Positions 26,698-37,700 of a stretch of 64,000 nt of DNA are shown here, one piece after another (position 1 is the first letter of the stretch; each line of letters starts with the position of its first letter). Under the pieces are notes generated by a model, which worked only from the letters and a program-made list of their open reading frames with translations, made no database searches and was not told where the DNA came from. The DNA comes from Solea solea. Its lineage: Eukaryota; Chordata; Actinopteri; Pleuronectiformes; Soleidae. Position numbers and translations under genes: made by a program. Location: positions 8,431,186 to 8,495,185 of the forward strand of contig NC_081144.1 of assembly GCF_958295425.1 (NCBI RefSeq). The letters are read 5' to 3'.

Positions 26698-27179
26698 TAT
26701 GGGTGTCAAACTCAAATGACCTGGGGGCCAATGAGCATCTAGTCTGGTCAAGCGGGGGCCGACATAGAGGGAAAAAAAAGTGGAAAAAACAACTATTTAG
26801 TAGCCGGTGGTTAATATAAGATATTCATTATGATATTAGACAGAATTGCAAAGTAATAGTGCTTGTTTTGATATAAAATGATTCACAATAAAAACATATT
26901 TATGATGCAAAACAACGGAGAATTAAATTGAAAATTTAGCAAATAATGACGATGATAATTGTGATTAAAACAGGTTAAATATATGTAATTTCATGTTGAG
27001 TGTAATACATTTAATAAAGCAATGATTACAACCGAATGTCTTATTACTATTTTAAAAATATTGCCATCAAATACATTTAGTCTTATATTCTGTCTCTATT
27101 CCATCACCTTGCACAGTGATGGGCGGGCCGGGGGGGGCGCATGTAATCGATTGGAGGGGCCACCAGTTTGACACATGTG
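26698..27179. mobile_element. hAT-like non-autonomous transposon, longer copy
   Basis: This is the longer of two near-identical copies that bracket the 5' half of styk1; the other is at 29909-30283. It carries the terminal sequence GTCAAACTCAAATGACC at the left and GGGGCCACCAGTTTGACACA at the right. Compared with the other copy it keeps about 110 extra internal bases (roughly 26940-27060). The flanks ACATAAAG (26688-26695) and ACATAAAC (27180-27187) are a candidate imperfect 8-bp target duplication, although two to three extra bases separate the left one from the expected tip. No transposase is encoded. Confidence 0.7.
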
Positions 27180-27187
27180 ACATAAAC

Positions 27188-28037
27188 AGAGCTATCACAC
27201 CTTTGCTTTTCACACTCGGTCCCCCTACATCTAAGACCAGTATCTGCACTTTGACACACATCTTACCCTCTTGTACTTTATTCATTTTAAATACATTGAT
27301 TTATTTTTTTCACGTCTTTGTTGTGACAATATTTAATTTACTTTTAGCAGCTCTGGTGCTGGTCCTAAACTCTTTTTTGCACTTCACTTTGCCTGATCCT
27401 CCGTAAATTTAACCTGGTGCTATTGTTGCTTTTTTATTATTGTTGTTGTCATTATCATTCTTTTATGTGTGACCTGTTTATACTTTGTATGAATTGCTTC
27501 ATCTGTGAAGTTTCTTCGGTTGTCTTGAAAGGCAAATCAGTGGATCATGATCACGCTTGTTTCCTCAAGTAATGATTTTTGCTGTTATTTTGTTCCTTGA
27601 CAAAATTCGAACGTAAGACAACTTCAACTTGCTACCTAAGGTACGACCATGGCACGTGACAGCGGTCCAGATTCTGTTGATTTGTAAATGATTAACAGTC
27701 AGTCAACATTCCAGCTGGCCACAGTGGTCAGTGGCCTCAAAGACAACACTGACAAAAGCTGAGCTCATTTATTTTCTCGAAGCACCTCATGACAGCTGTG
27801 TTTTTGTCAGTTTTCAACTTCCCTGTTGCTGTTGTTTTGTTTTTTTTAGAATATTTTTTCAGAATGTGAGCTGAGTGTACTCTCATCAGGTGTCAGGTAG
27901 GAAGAACTTAAGTCATTTTCCTCTTCACGCCTTGTTTGACTGTCACTTTTTCACAGTTTCTTTCTCACCACAGCAGGAAACTTTCAAAGTTCTTCTGTTA
28001 GCGGGGACTCGTTTTTATCTCGTGTGAGAAATGTCAG
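27188..28037. other. intergenic or 5' region upstream of styk1
   Basis: AT-rich sequence between the MITE and the styk1 start. It probably contains the styk1 promoter and untranslated leader, but no TATA box, GC box or splice signal stood out enough to call. Confidence 0.4.
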
Positions 28038-31000
28038 ATGCTCCTCGTGGACATGGACACAAAGTGCAGCAATGACACCTCACTCCCCACGTCCTGTAAG
28101 TTTGAAATATTGCATTGCAACCCAGAGTTCCCACAAATGTGATTTTTGAATGCACCAAATGTTCCTCTTCTCCTGCAAAGCTCTTAAAATGTGTTTGACC
28201 TGCTCCTTTTCCACCTGTTGTTTAGATGAGGAGTCGTCAGGTCCACTCGCTGTCTTCGTCATCCCTGCTCTGTTGGCTCTCAGCACAGTTTTAGTGGTGA
28301 CTCTGATTCTCTGCAGTCTTCGCCAGAACAGACGGAGACGACTGAGCCCCTCATCTCATTTTACAAATGGTACGAAATGTAATGTATGTAATGTATTTTT
28401 TTGGGGAACTTTTGGTGTCTTTGAGTGATGCCGACCTCTTATTTATTAAATTAACCAGGACCTACTGTTGTGTTTTTGGCAGCCCAGCAGAGCCTCACCC
28501 TCACGACCGCTTCTGTGAGCACTTCAAAAGTCCAGCAGGCTTTGCGTCCATGGGAAGTCTCTGATGAGTGTGTTCTTGAGGGAGTAGAGTTTTGGCAGAC
28601 TGGTCGCTATGGCCCAATTTGTAAAGGCCTGCTGAGGAAAGGAGACGGTGTCTCGTCTGCTGTGGTGATTAAGTCTCTTCGAGGTACAGAATAAATCACA
28701 AGGCCGGTACAAAAGTACATGAATGTACGTGAAGTGATCATTGGCATTATGTTTGAAACGTGTAACCCTCATTTCCCATAATAGATGGCCCCGATCACCC
28801 TGAAGCTAAGGAGTTTGTGGAGTGGCTCCTGTTCTATGCCACCGTGTGTAAACATGACAATGTGGTGCAGATGTTGTACTGTCAGACCAGGCGTTTGCCC
28901 ATGTATCTGGTCTTAGATGCCTACAGCCCAGGGAACCTGCTTCATTTCCTCTGGACGCTCAGAAATGTAAAGGTGGTGCGCAGCGTGTAGTTCCTACGCC
29001 TGACTGACCCTTGACTAATTCATTTAGTGCAATGACAGACGGTCTTTCATCCATCTAGGACAATTCAAACACACCCGAGGCTGTGATCAACGTCTCGGAG
29101 AGGTCCGTGTTTCTGGTGGCAAAGCAGGTTGCAGCTGGCCTGGTGAGTCACTCGTTATTAAGCAGTTATTAACAGATGGAATAAAGTCAGGTCAATTCAG
29201 TTGCCGTATGTTTTACTGTCTTTCCACATCAAACTGTTCATGAATTAAAAAAAAAAAAAGACTCTTATTTGTGGTCCTCATTGACTCCTCCCTCAGGATT
29301 ACCTGATGTCAGAGCACAGACTGGTGCACGGTGATGTTGCTGCCAGGAACATCCTAATTGGCCCAGGCCTCGCAGTCCGGGTGTCAGGACTGGGTGTAGC
29401 GTTTGAAGCACGCACAATCATGCATTCAGTCTGTAGGAAGAGGGCGATGGAGGTGCCTCTGAAATGGCAGGCTCCAGAGAGGATCTTGATGCAGCTCAGT
29501 ATCGACAGGAGCGACGTGTAAGGACCGAGTTCTGGCTACGAAAACAAAGCACAAAGAAAATAGTTCCTTGTTTGACATTTTCATTTCCCCAGGTGGTCGT
29601 TTGGAATCTTAATATATGAACTGATTACATTAGGTAAAGCACCATGCCCCCATTAGCACCTTTTAATTTTTTTGTTTAGATACTTTGTTATTAAGTCATC
29701 ATTTCTCTCAGGCTCTCCTCCATATCCTGAGCTGGATCCTGCATCCGTCCTCCCAAAGCTGCAGGCGTCTTATCGGATGAAGAGACCAGAGAACTGTGGA
29801 AGACCTTTGTGAGTAAATCACTAAAACTAAAACGTGTCATGTGAGCGTCCAAGGCTAATTATACAAATGAGTTTGTCTGTCTCACCCTTCCCTTCCAAGC
29901 ATGTAGATCAGGGGGGTCAAACTCAAATGACCTGGGGGCCAATGAGCATCTAGTCTGGCCAAGCGGGGGCCGACATAGAGGGAAAAAAAAGTGGAAAAAA
30001 ACAACTATTTAGTAGCCGGTGGGCAATATAAGATATTCATTATGATATTAGACAGAATTACAAAGAAAAGTGCTTGTTTTGATATAAAATGATTCACAAT
30101 AAAAACATATTTATGATGCACAACAACCAAGAATTAAATAGAAAATTGTTGCTGTCAAATACATTTAGTCTTATATTCTGTCTCTATTCCATCACCTTGC
30201 ACAGTGGTGGGTGGGCCGGGGGGCCGCATGTAATCGATTGGAGGGCCACATGTGGCCCCCGGGCCACCAGTTTGACACATGTGATGTAGATGAACCTATT
30301 GTAGCCCTCACTTTTCATTAAAACACAGAAGTCTTTATTTTGTCCATCGGGGCTTACTGTAACAACACATGGCGGCCTCTGTAGAGAAGACCTGGTCCTA
30401 ATGGCTCATTCTAGGGCAATGAAAACAAGAGTTGATATATTCGTGTGATTGTACACTTTTTAAAACAGCTGTGTCTAAATTCTGCCTTATTTAAATCATT
30501 TCACCTAAGTCTTAACCTTTAACTCCTGTTGATTGATGATGCACTCAGTAGGAGGACGCTGCACAAAGATGGGTTAAGACATTATTTTAGGATTTTGCAA
30601 AATGTGCAAGATGGATTGCACTGTCGTGGCTGTGTGATTAAAAATGAAGATAGAAGCTGAGAGCTGTGAGCTCTGCTCAGCATAAAGACTGGAAAAACTG
30701 CGGGGGAAACTGTTGTCTGACTTTGCAAAATCAAACATCTGTCAACCGGCACAGCTTAGAATAACTAATTAACAGCATATATGTTCTTTAAAGGCGTAAA
30801 GAAAACGTAAAAAATGCTGATGGATTCGTTTTTAAATTCAAAAGTGTCCAAATACTTGATGAGTAAGAGTGTGTTTCAGAATGTCAAACCTTAAACCTTA
30901 AACCTGATGTGTTTTAAACTCTTTTTTTCTTCTTATAAAGGTATGATCTGATGAAGTACTGTTGGATGTGGAGTTTCAAAGACAGACCTGCATTCTCAGC

Positions 31001-31112
31001 CATCATAAAGCTGCTCGACTCCTCGCTGCACCTTGCAGCGACTAAACCTCTTCATATTCCTGAAGTCGTGGACATTTTTGAGTACAACAGAAAAGCAGGA
31101 CTGTTCTCATGA
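28038..31112 (+). CDS. styk1: STYK1/NOK-type single-pass receptor-like (pseudo)kinase
   Basis: Nine coding exons join in phase: 28038-28095, 28226-28369, 28483-28683, 28785-28972 (or 28966), 29059-29142, 29297-29517, 29593-29633, 29712-29808, 30941-31112. They give about 401 residues; human STYK1 has about 422. Visible order: a short N-terminal segment, one membrane helix (about residues 27-49) followed by basic RQNRRRR, then a kinase fold from about residue 95. The beta3 lysine is present (VVIK, about Lys131). The catalytic loop reads HGDVAARN (about 236-243), and DFG is replaced by GLG, as I recall for human STYK1. APE and DVWSFG are present. STYK1 is described as an oncogenic or pro-survival kinase-like protein whose catalytic activity is doubtful. 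The start was chosen as the first ATG in frame with the membrane exon. The donor of exon 4 is ambiguous by 6 nt. Paralogue status (styk1a or styk1b) is unknown. Confidence 0.88.
29909..30283. mobile_element. hAT-like MITE in the last styk1 intron, with 8-bp target duplication
   Basis: A 375-bp element bounded by CAGGGGGGTCAAACT at the left and AGTTTGACACATGTG at the right, whose inner parts are inverted repeats. It is flanked by a perfect 8-bp duplication ATGTAGAT (29901-29908 and 30284-30291), the duplication length typical of hAT elements. It is an internally deleted relative of the copy at 26698-27179 and has no coding capacity. Confidence 0.85.
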
Positions 31113-31880
31113 ACGCCCATGTGAAGTCTGATTACACTGATTAAGAAAAAAAGTGAAATTCTTAAGTTATTTTATTCTCCTCTATATTGTCAAAATGTAC
31201 AGATTTTAAAAGCACAGATCTTATTATCCCGCAAGGTCTTCTTTTCTATCACTGGGCAAAGGACAGTTTCTGTATCTATAATGCTCTCAGCTTGCATACA
31301 TCACACCGGGAAGCTGATTGCATAGTAGTATAGAGTTCAGTCTGTGTATGCACTTGACACAACATTAATCAACATGAACCATGTCAGGAACCTTATGGGT
31401 TCAAGCCAGTGAGTTATGGGTTATACGGTTCAAACAGTTAAAAACCACACAATTTCAAATGGTGAAAAATGTCATTCCCTTTATCCTGATCCTATAAGAA
31501 CGCATGGGATGGATAACAATAGATAACATAAAATGATGTCATCTTCACCAGAGTGATGTCAAAATGTTATGTTTGCTAAAAAGAAAGAAAAAAAAAAGAA
31601 AAGAAGGACTACAAAAATGAGTGCTATAGCAAAGTCGGTGGATTTGGAAGAGTCAGTTCTGCCGCACTGCATTCTTGGAAGCAGTAAAATGAGACTTGTG
31701 CCCACTAGATGGCAGGAAACGCAAGATTAACAGCCCAGTATGCTGTTGCCCTTTTAATTCTAAATGTATATGACTCACATGTGGAAGACAACTGGGCTAT
31801 TCAATGATTCACATTTTTTTTTTCTTTTTTTTTTTTTTTATAACTTGTTAATAAAGAATCACTGACTCAGTTGTGAATGA
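31113..31880 (+). other. styk1 3' UTR with AATAAA signal
   Basis: Sequence after the styk1 stop contains a long T-run (about 31814-31839) and a canonical AATAAA at 31850-31855. The polyadenylation site is inferred to follow shortly after. Convergent tmem269-like coding begins about 1 kb further on. Confidence 0.5.
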
Positions 31881-32885
31881 TGGATTCAATGTTTTTGACT
31901 GCACAGCCTCTTAAAACAGAAGTAAATCATGCAATGGCCCAAAAGAAAAAACACACGTAACAGAAACACAAAATTATTATTATTATTATTATGTATTATT
32001 TATAGGATAACACTTCAACCCCTTTGATACGTACAAACAGCAAAGTGTAGTGACCCATTTTTCTATTCAATGTTTCTGAACAGGAGGTGTTTTAGTTTCT
32101 CGCAGTCTTGTGGGTTTTAAGATTTTTTTAAGTTTAAAATAATATCTTCTTGTGCTGGCTGTATTCGATAGAACCTAAACAATTCTCTAAAATCATAACC
32201 ACACAGTGAAAAATGTCCTCTTCTGTCAATTTCCTCACATTGTAAATCGCTGTGTAAATTGACAGTGCATCCTTTCCCCCCCGAGTGGTGGGAGGAGACT
32301 AACACATAAACAACAACAAAACTAAATTCTCTCTAGCTATGTTAAAATCCTGACCCTGATGAATTACACCCGAATAAAATAAAAAACAACCCGGACACAA
32401 ACAGAATTTACGTAATCGGCCCATGGATTAAAGAGCCTATACCTAAATACTGTAGCCCAGTTATACTACGCACAATGCTAAGATTATGCAGAAGAGGATG
32501 CTGTACGGTTAGTTGTTTTTGTGCGAAATCCGCTTACAATTATCGTGCGTGAAGATGTCATGCCCTGCTGCCACCTGCCCACAGTGTTCAAATATGAATC
32601 GATACCAAAGTAGGGAGATTACACGCGAGATAATCCTGATGAAAAATCAGTTGGTGGAACAAGACGACCGACGTTCGGGCCTGAGCGAAAATGCAGCAAA
32701 GACACGCCTTCCCTGTCTCATCAAAATAAACATTAAAACAGAGTTCATCTTTGGAGCATGAGCATGTTCAGCTTGAATCCTCCGTGGCAACAGCGTGGGA
32801 GCAGCAGCAGTCTGGAAGCCTATGTGGGCCAGATGGGCCAGAAGTAAAGCTACTGGGAGTTTTACACAAATCCAGCAACTCCTTT
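31881..32885. other. region between convergent styk1 and tmem269-like genes
   Basis: Contains an ATT triplet run (about 31975-31993) and otherwise AT-rich unique sequence. It probably includes the 3' UTR of the minus-strand gene, but no clear AATAAA equivalent was found on that strand. Confidence 0.4.
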
Positions 32886-34693
32886 TTACACTTTACTGCT
32901 CCAGAGGGATGTCGGGAACAAAATGTAAGAGACGGACCACAGCAGGTAGTACACGCAGGCGGAGGGGAAGCAAGAGCAGAAGACCATGACAACGCCTGAA
33001 AATGCAAACAAAATGGAGAGAGAGAGAAGATTAGTGAGCAGCATACAATAAAATGAATAGCATATGAAAAATGCAAGAAAAAATAATTGGATTACTCAAA
33101 ATAATTTGGGTGACTGTGCATACACTCCATAGACTGTATATTTAAATGGACACTTAGTTGTTGTGAAGCCTCAAAATCTGCCATTTGCCAATTTTTGAAA
33201 CAGGAAATTCAGACATCACCTGAAACCAGGCCTTAATGTCCAACATGGTCAGTACCAGATGTTAATTGTTGGTGTCCACTCACATGTACTGTGATTTATG
33301 GAGTATTTTTCTTCTAAATAAAAACATAATTACAGAACTGACATCATGAGCTACTGCAGAAGACCTGAAACTAGCGACTGAGACATTTAACTCTTCAGTA
33401 AAGTTTACTGACATGATAATTCAAGTAAGAAGCAGAGTCATCGTCTGACATCTAACATCCATTATTATATCCAGTCTATGTACAGTCTCTCTTGGTCTAA
33501 ATGCTAAATGCAAAAAAGACTGACCAGTTTCAAAAGTATCAAAAGTTATTGCATCTCATATTGTGTAGTTGCAGGTGACACCTTTTGAATATTGGGCTGC
33601 AAATCCTTTTTTATGATGCGAGCAAATCACAACTGTGAAGGCTTCAAAATGTCAGTGACATTACGACCAGTTGGCAGCTACATCATTGAGTTGTTTAAAC
33701 TTCATTATGAGGCAAATGTTATATATGAAAACATAAGAGCATCTATATGCTGAGATCCCATGTGCAGATGCTAAATGTCATACTTGAGTCTCATTTTCAG
33801 TTTAGTACAGTACATTCAGTTCTGGCATCCATCCATCCATCCATTTTTACCTCCGGCAAAAACGACTTTCTTCCAGGCCTGGGACTCCAGCATTTTGTCA
33901 TGTGGGTAGAAGCTCTGACTGATCATGAAGAGGATCATGGCCACTGCAGTCACACGCAGCAGGGCCATGTTTCCCCCAGACAGCAGAGAGGCACTGGCCA
34001 GAATGGCTGAGGGGTAGATGCAGGGCAGGCCGCGGTACATGAACGGGATCCCTAATCACCAAAAAGAGAAACACATCCCCAGTGAGTCCTTTCAAAATTC
34101 CAGTATGAGTGAGGGTGATGAAAATGTTCACAACACAATATATCGGTACTTAACCAGTTGAGAAGAAGCAGAGGCGGACAAACACGGATAGGACGTAGCA
34201 CATGCACAGGATGTTGTCCAGCAGGTCCGGTGTCCTCAGGAGCAGCGACGTGGCGATGCCAAAAGTTGTGAAGTCAGCAAAATCATCCAGCTTTGCACCT
34301 GAGCATTAAAAGGAAAACTGTGAATTCAAGAGATGACACACGTGTGTACACAAAACAATGACTGCTCCTCTTTAATGTCTTAGACGGGACTTGAGCCTTC
34401 AAAATAATGTCTCCCAAGATTATTTTGATGATACAGAAACTCACAAAAGGGCGAATGTCACTTCATTGGCACTATGGAACCTCCGGTTTTGGGTACGTGC
34501 CACAGAAAGAACTACAACATTGTGGTGAATCATACATTGTGTTACTTTAATAGGTTGATGCATCGACTGTATATAAAAATAGACGTAGTCTCCTGGTAGT
34601 CGTAGTCTCGTAGTCACCTCTGTTTGAATGGAAGTCTATGGGAAAATGAGCCCACTTCTCAATGGATTTACAACGCCAGTAAAGTACTCTCAA

Positions 34694-34749
<56 letters not shown>

Positions 34750-37700
34750 CATATAGATATATATGTATATATATACACATATATACAATCTAAGGGTAAA
34801 TGTGTATGTGCAAATACCTACAAGTGGAAATTTTCAGTGTCAGCCAAAATAGCAGGCATCGTATGACCAACATTCTTCACTGCTGTGCCTCTTTATCCTT
34901 TAGGAGCACGGGGCATGTTTTCAGCCGATGAGGATGAGGTGAATCCAGGCCCCAGCCATAATGAACGAGGTGGAATTTCACAGCACAGGGTCAACAATTT
35001 TAGCAATTTCAGATATGCAGAGAACCCCAAGCATCGGGGATAAAAAAGACAATTGGAGCGTGATCCCGTGGAGTTAGGCTGCTTAATCAGAAAGTGACTG
35101 TTCGTTTAACAAAATACATGGGGGGGTGGTGGGGCCACAACAACATCCACCTGCAAAGTCATGCAGAAAAACCCTGGTGGGACACAAAGCCCCCGCTGAA
35201 ATGTGCAGCCAACGGTGCATTGTGATGCACCTGGGAGCTATTTTGGGATTCTGAAAAATGTGAACTTGCACAACTGATGCAGCTGTTTGTGTATTAGAAT
35301 ATATGTGCTGAGATGTTTGGAACACACACAGTCGTTGCAATTTGAGACAAAACAACAGGGAAATTGCAGAGGCTTCAATTTAATCTTTTTTTTGGCTCTA
35401 TGCTGTAAGCCAGACATGTCCAAAATCTGGCTCGCGGGCCAATCATGGCCCTCGGTCAGATTTTGTACGGCCCGCAGCTTTGGTTGTATATATATGGCTC
35501 GGGACGGAGTCAATTATGTGTCATCCACATTATCTCATCTGGTCCCGTGTTTGAAACTTAGCTGTGACAGACATCGATGCTTTATCATGATATCTAACTC
35601 CAGATGTGATAGAAAGGCAGAATTCTTTCATTTTTTCACTCCTGCGTGTCTTAGATTTGGTTAGATTGCCATTCAAAAATGATAATTGTGACAATGAAAA
35701 TAAAACTTTTATAAAAGAGTGTATTTGTTGTTAAAAAAAAAAAAAGGTCTGAAAGGACCATTGGCCCCCAGAAATCTTCACATTATCAAATCTGGCCCTT
35801 GATAAATAAAGTTTGGACACCCCTGCAGTAAGAAAAATGGAATAATACAAGTTGGAAACAGCTTGAATCTTTCTCGTTCTCATCCTCGTAAGGCAATATC
35901 AAAGCTTCCAACATTACTGGTACACTTTGCAGTCATACAAAAACACTGAATCCATTACCACAACTCTGTAAGTTGCAGGGTCATTAAAGCCTGAATTTCA
36001 TTTCATAAAATATGTACAGTTCTCCTCATGGAGACTTTGTAAGTCTACCCGCAGTATTTAAATGGCACAGTCTCTTTTCACTGGTTGCCTTTGTTGAAAA
36101 CTTTGTGTGGCCAAATTAGTGCGTCCAGACAAAGGACTGTGCAAGACACCCTGCCAACACCCCCGTTAAAAGTCCATCTTTGGTCCGAGCCATTTGACCA
36201 CAACACTTACCCAGTGCAGAGCAGGCATTGAGTCGCCTGGCAACTGCTCCATCTGCAAAATCCAGCAGGTAGCCAATCAGAACCAGCCAACATGCAGCAT
36301 GACGGTGCCTGAACAAAACAAGTGAGTGTTAGATTTGGCTACATGATGACAGCAGCCCATTCAAAGGGGTAAAATATCTGCATGGTCCTCGCCAGTGGAA
36401 AAAGGCTGAGATAGTTGAATAACTGTTTTCAAACCTGCACTTGCCTGTGCCTCTTTACTACACTGTCATCACTATGAGCATTATTTACTGTACGGTGGGA
36501 ATTATTAACACGAAATGGCACTTTAAAAAGCAGAACACAAAAACTTTTTCCACAAAATGATCATTTGGCATTGGCAACTGTATATGTGTTCTCAGTTCAA
36601 ATGCTTTCAAATTGCAAATGCAAGTGGGAACAATGTGACGAGCAAATCGCGAAGGCTGCAATTGAATTATTCTACGTATATTGTTCTGTCTTCTATGCAA
36701 ATTTAAAAAGACGTGATTGACTTTAAATTATTGTAAATTATTAAAAAAATATATGTATTTAAAATCAAATCACAATAACAAATTGGTAATGGATACGTTC
36801 CACAAATCTTTCAGCCATAATATTCAAGTTTTCAACTTGATTATTGATTTTGTTTCCCTCAGTGCCAAATAATTTACATGAATATAGCCCCAACCTTAAA
36901 GTATGATTACATTATTATTATAATTATTATAGCTAAAATCCATGTTAATCCACAGCTGTGCGATTGTAAACTCTACTGTTGTCAAATGACGACGCGTTCA
37001 CTTACCCGCTAAGACAGCTGAGAATGGAGGACATGCCCATGACCATGTTGGCAACCGACAGAGCATTTGCCGCATTTTTACGTGCAAACTCCTTGAGGTG
37101 GATCCCAGCGGACTGATGGTTCAGAAAGAGCTTGTTGGTGCACTGGAAAAAACCTGAGACCACACAACAGCAGCAGTTAGTCGCTGCCCGTGTTGGGTCG
37201 ATAACTCTTCTGTGGTTTAAGAGAAAAGCTAAATCCCCTTCTATGATTGGGTGACCATACCCGCTGACCTTTAGTAGAACGGATGGGAATAGTCTACTAA
37301 TTATATCCCAGTTAGAGTCAAAACATCTGTGCAGGTAAGAGGAAAAGGGTGTAAATAATATAAAGGGAAAATGACGATTCACCAGTCACACAGTAATTGT
37401 AGAACTATATGTTGTATACCTTCTAACGGGATTCCATGTTTTCTATTTTACTTAAGCTATTACAATAAAACTGAATTCCAGTCTTATGTAGAAAAAAGCT
37501 TCACTTACCAAGATGTATGTTTATTGGACGCAGACCAACCTTACGATTCATTCATCCATTTTTCAGATCACTAAAATGCATTGTGTTACTGTATATTCAT
37601 TCAATAATGGGTGCGCAGTCTCCAGCATGCAACATCACAGAGAGCCAGTTTACAATATTCTACACATTTGAACTAGTAGGGAAAAAATGGCCAAATTTCA

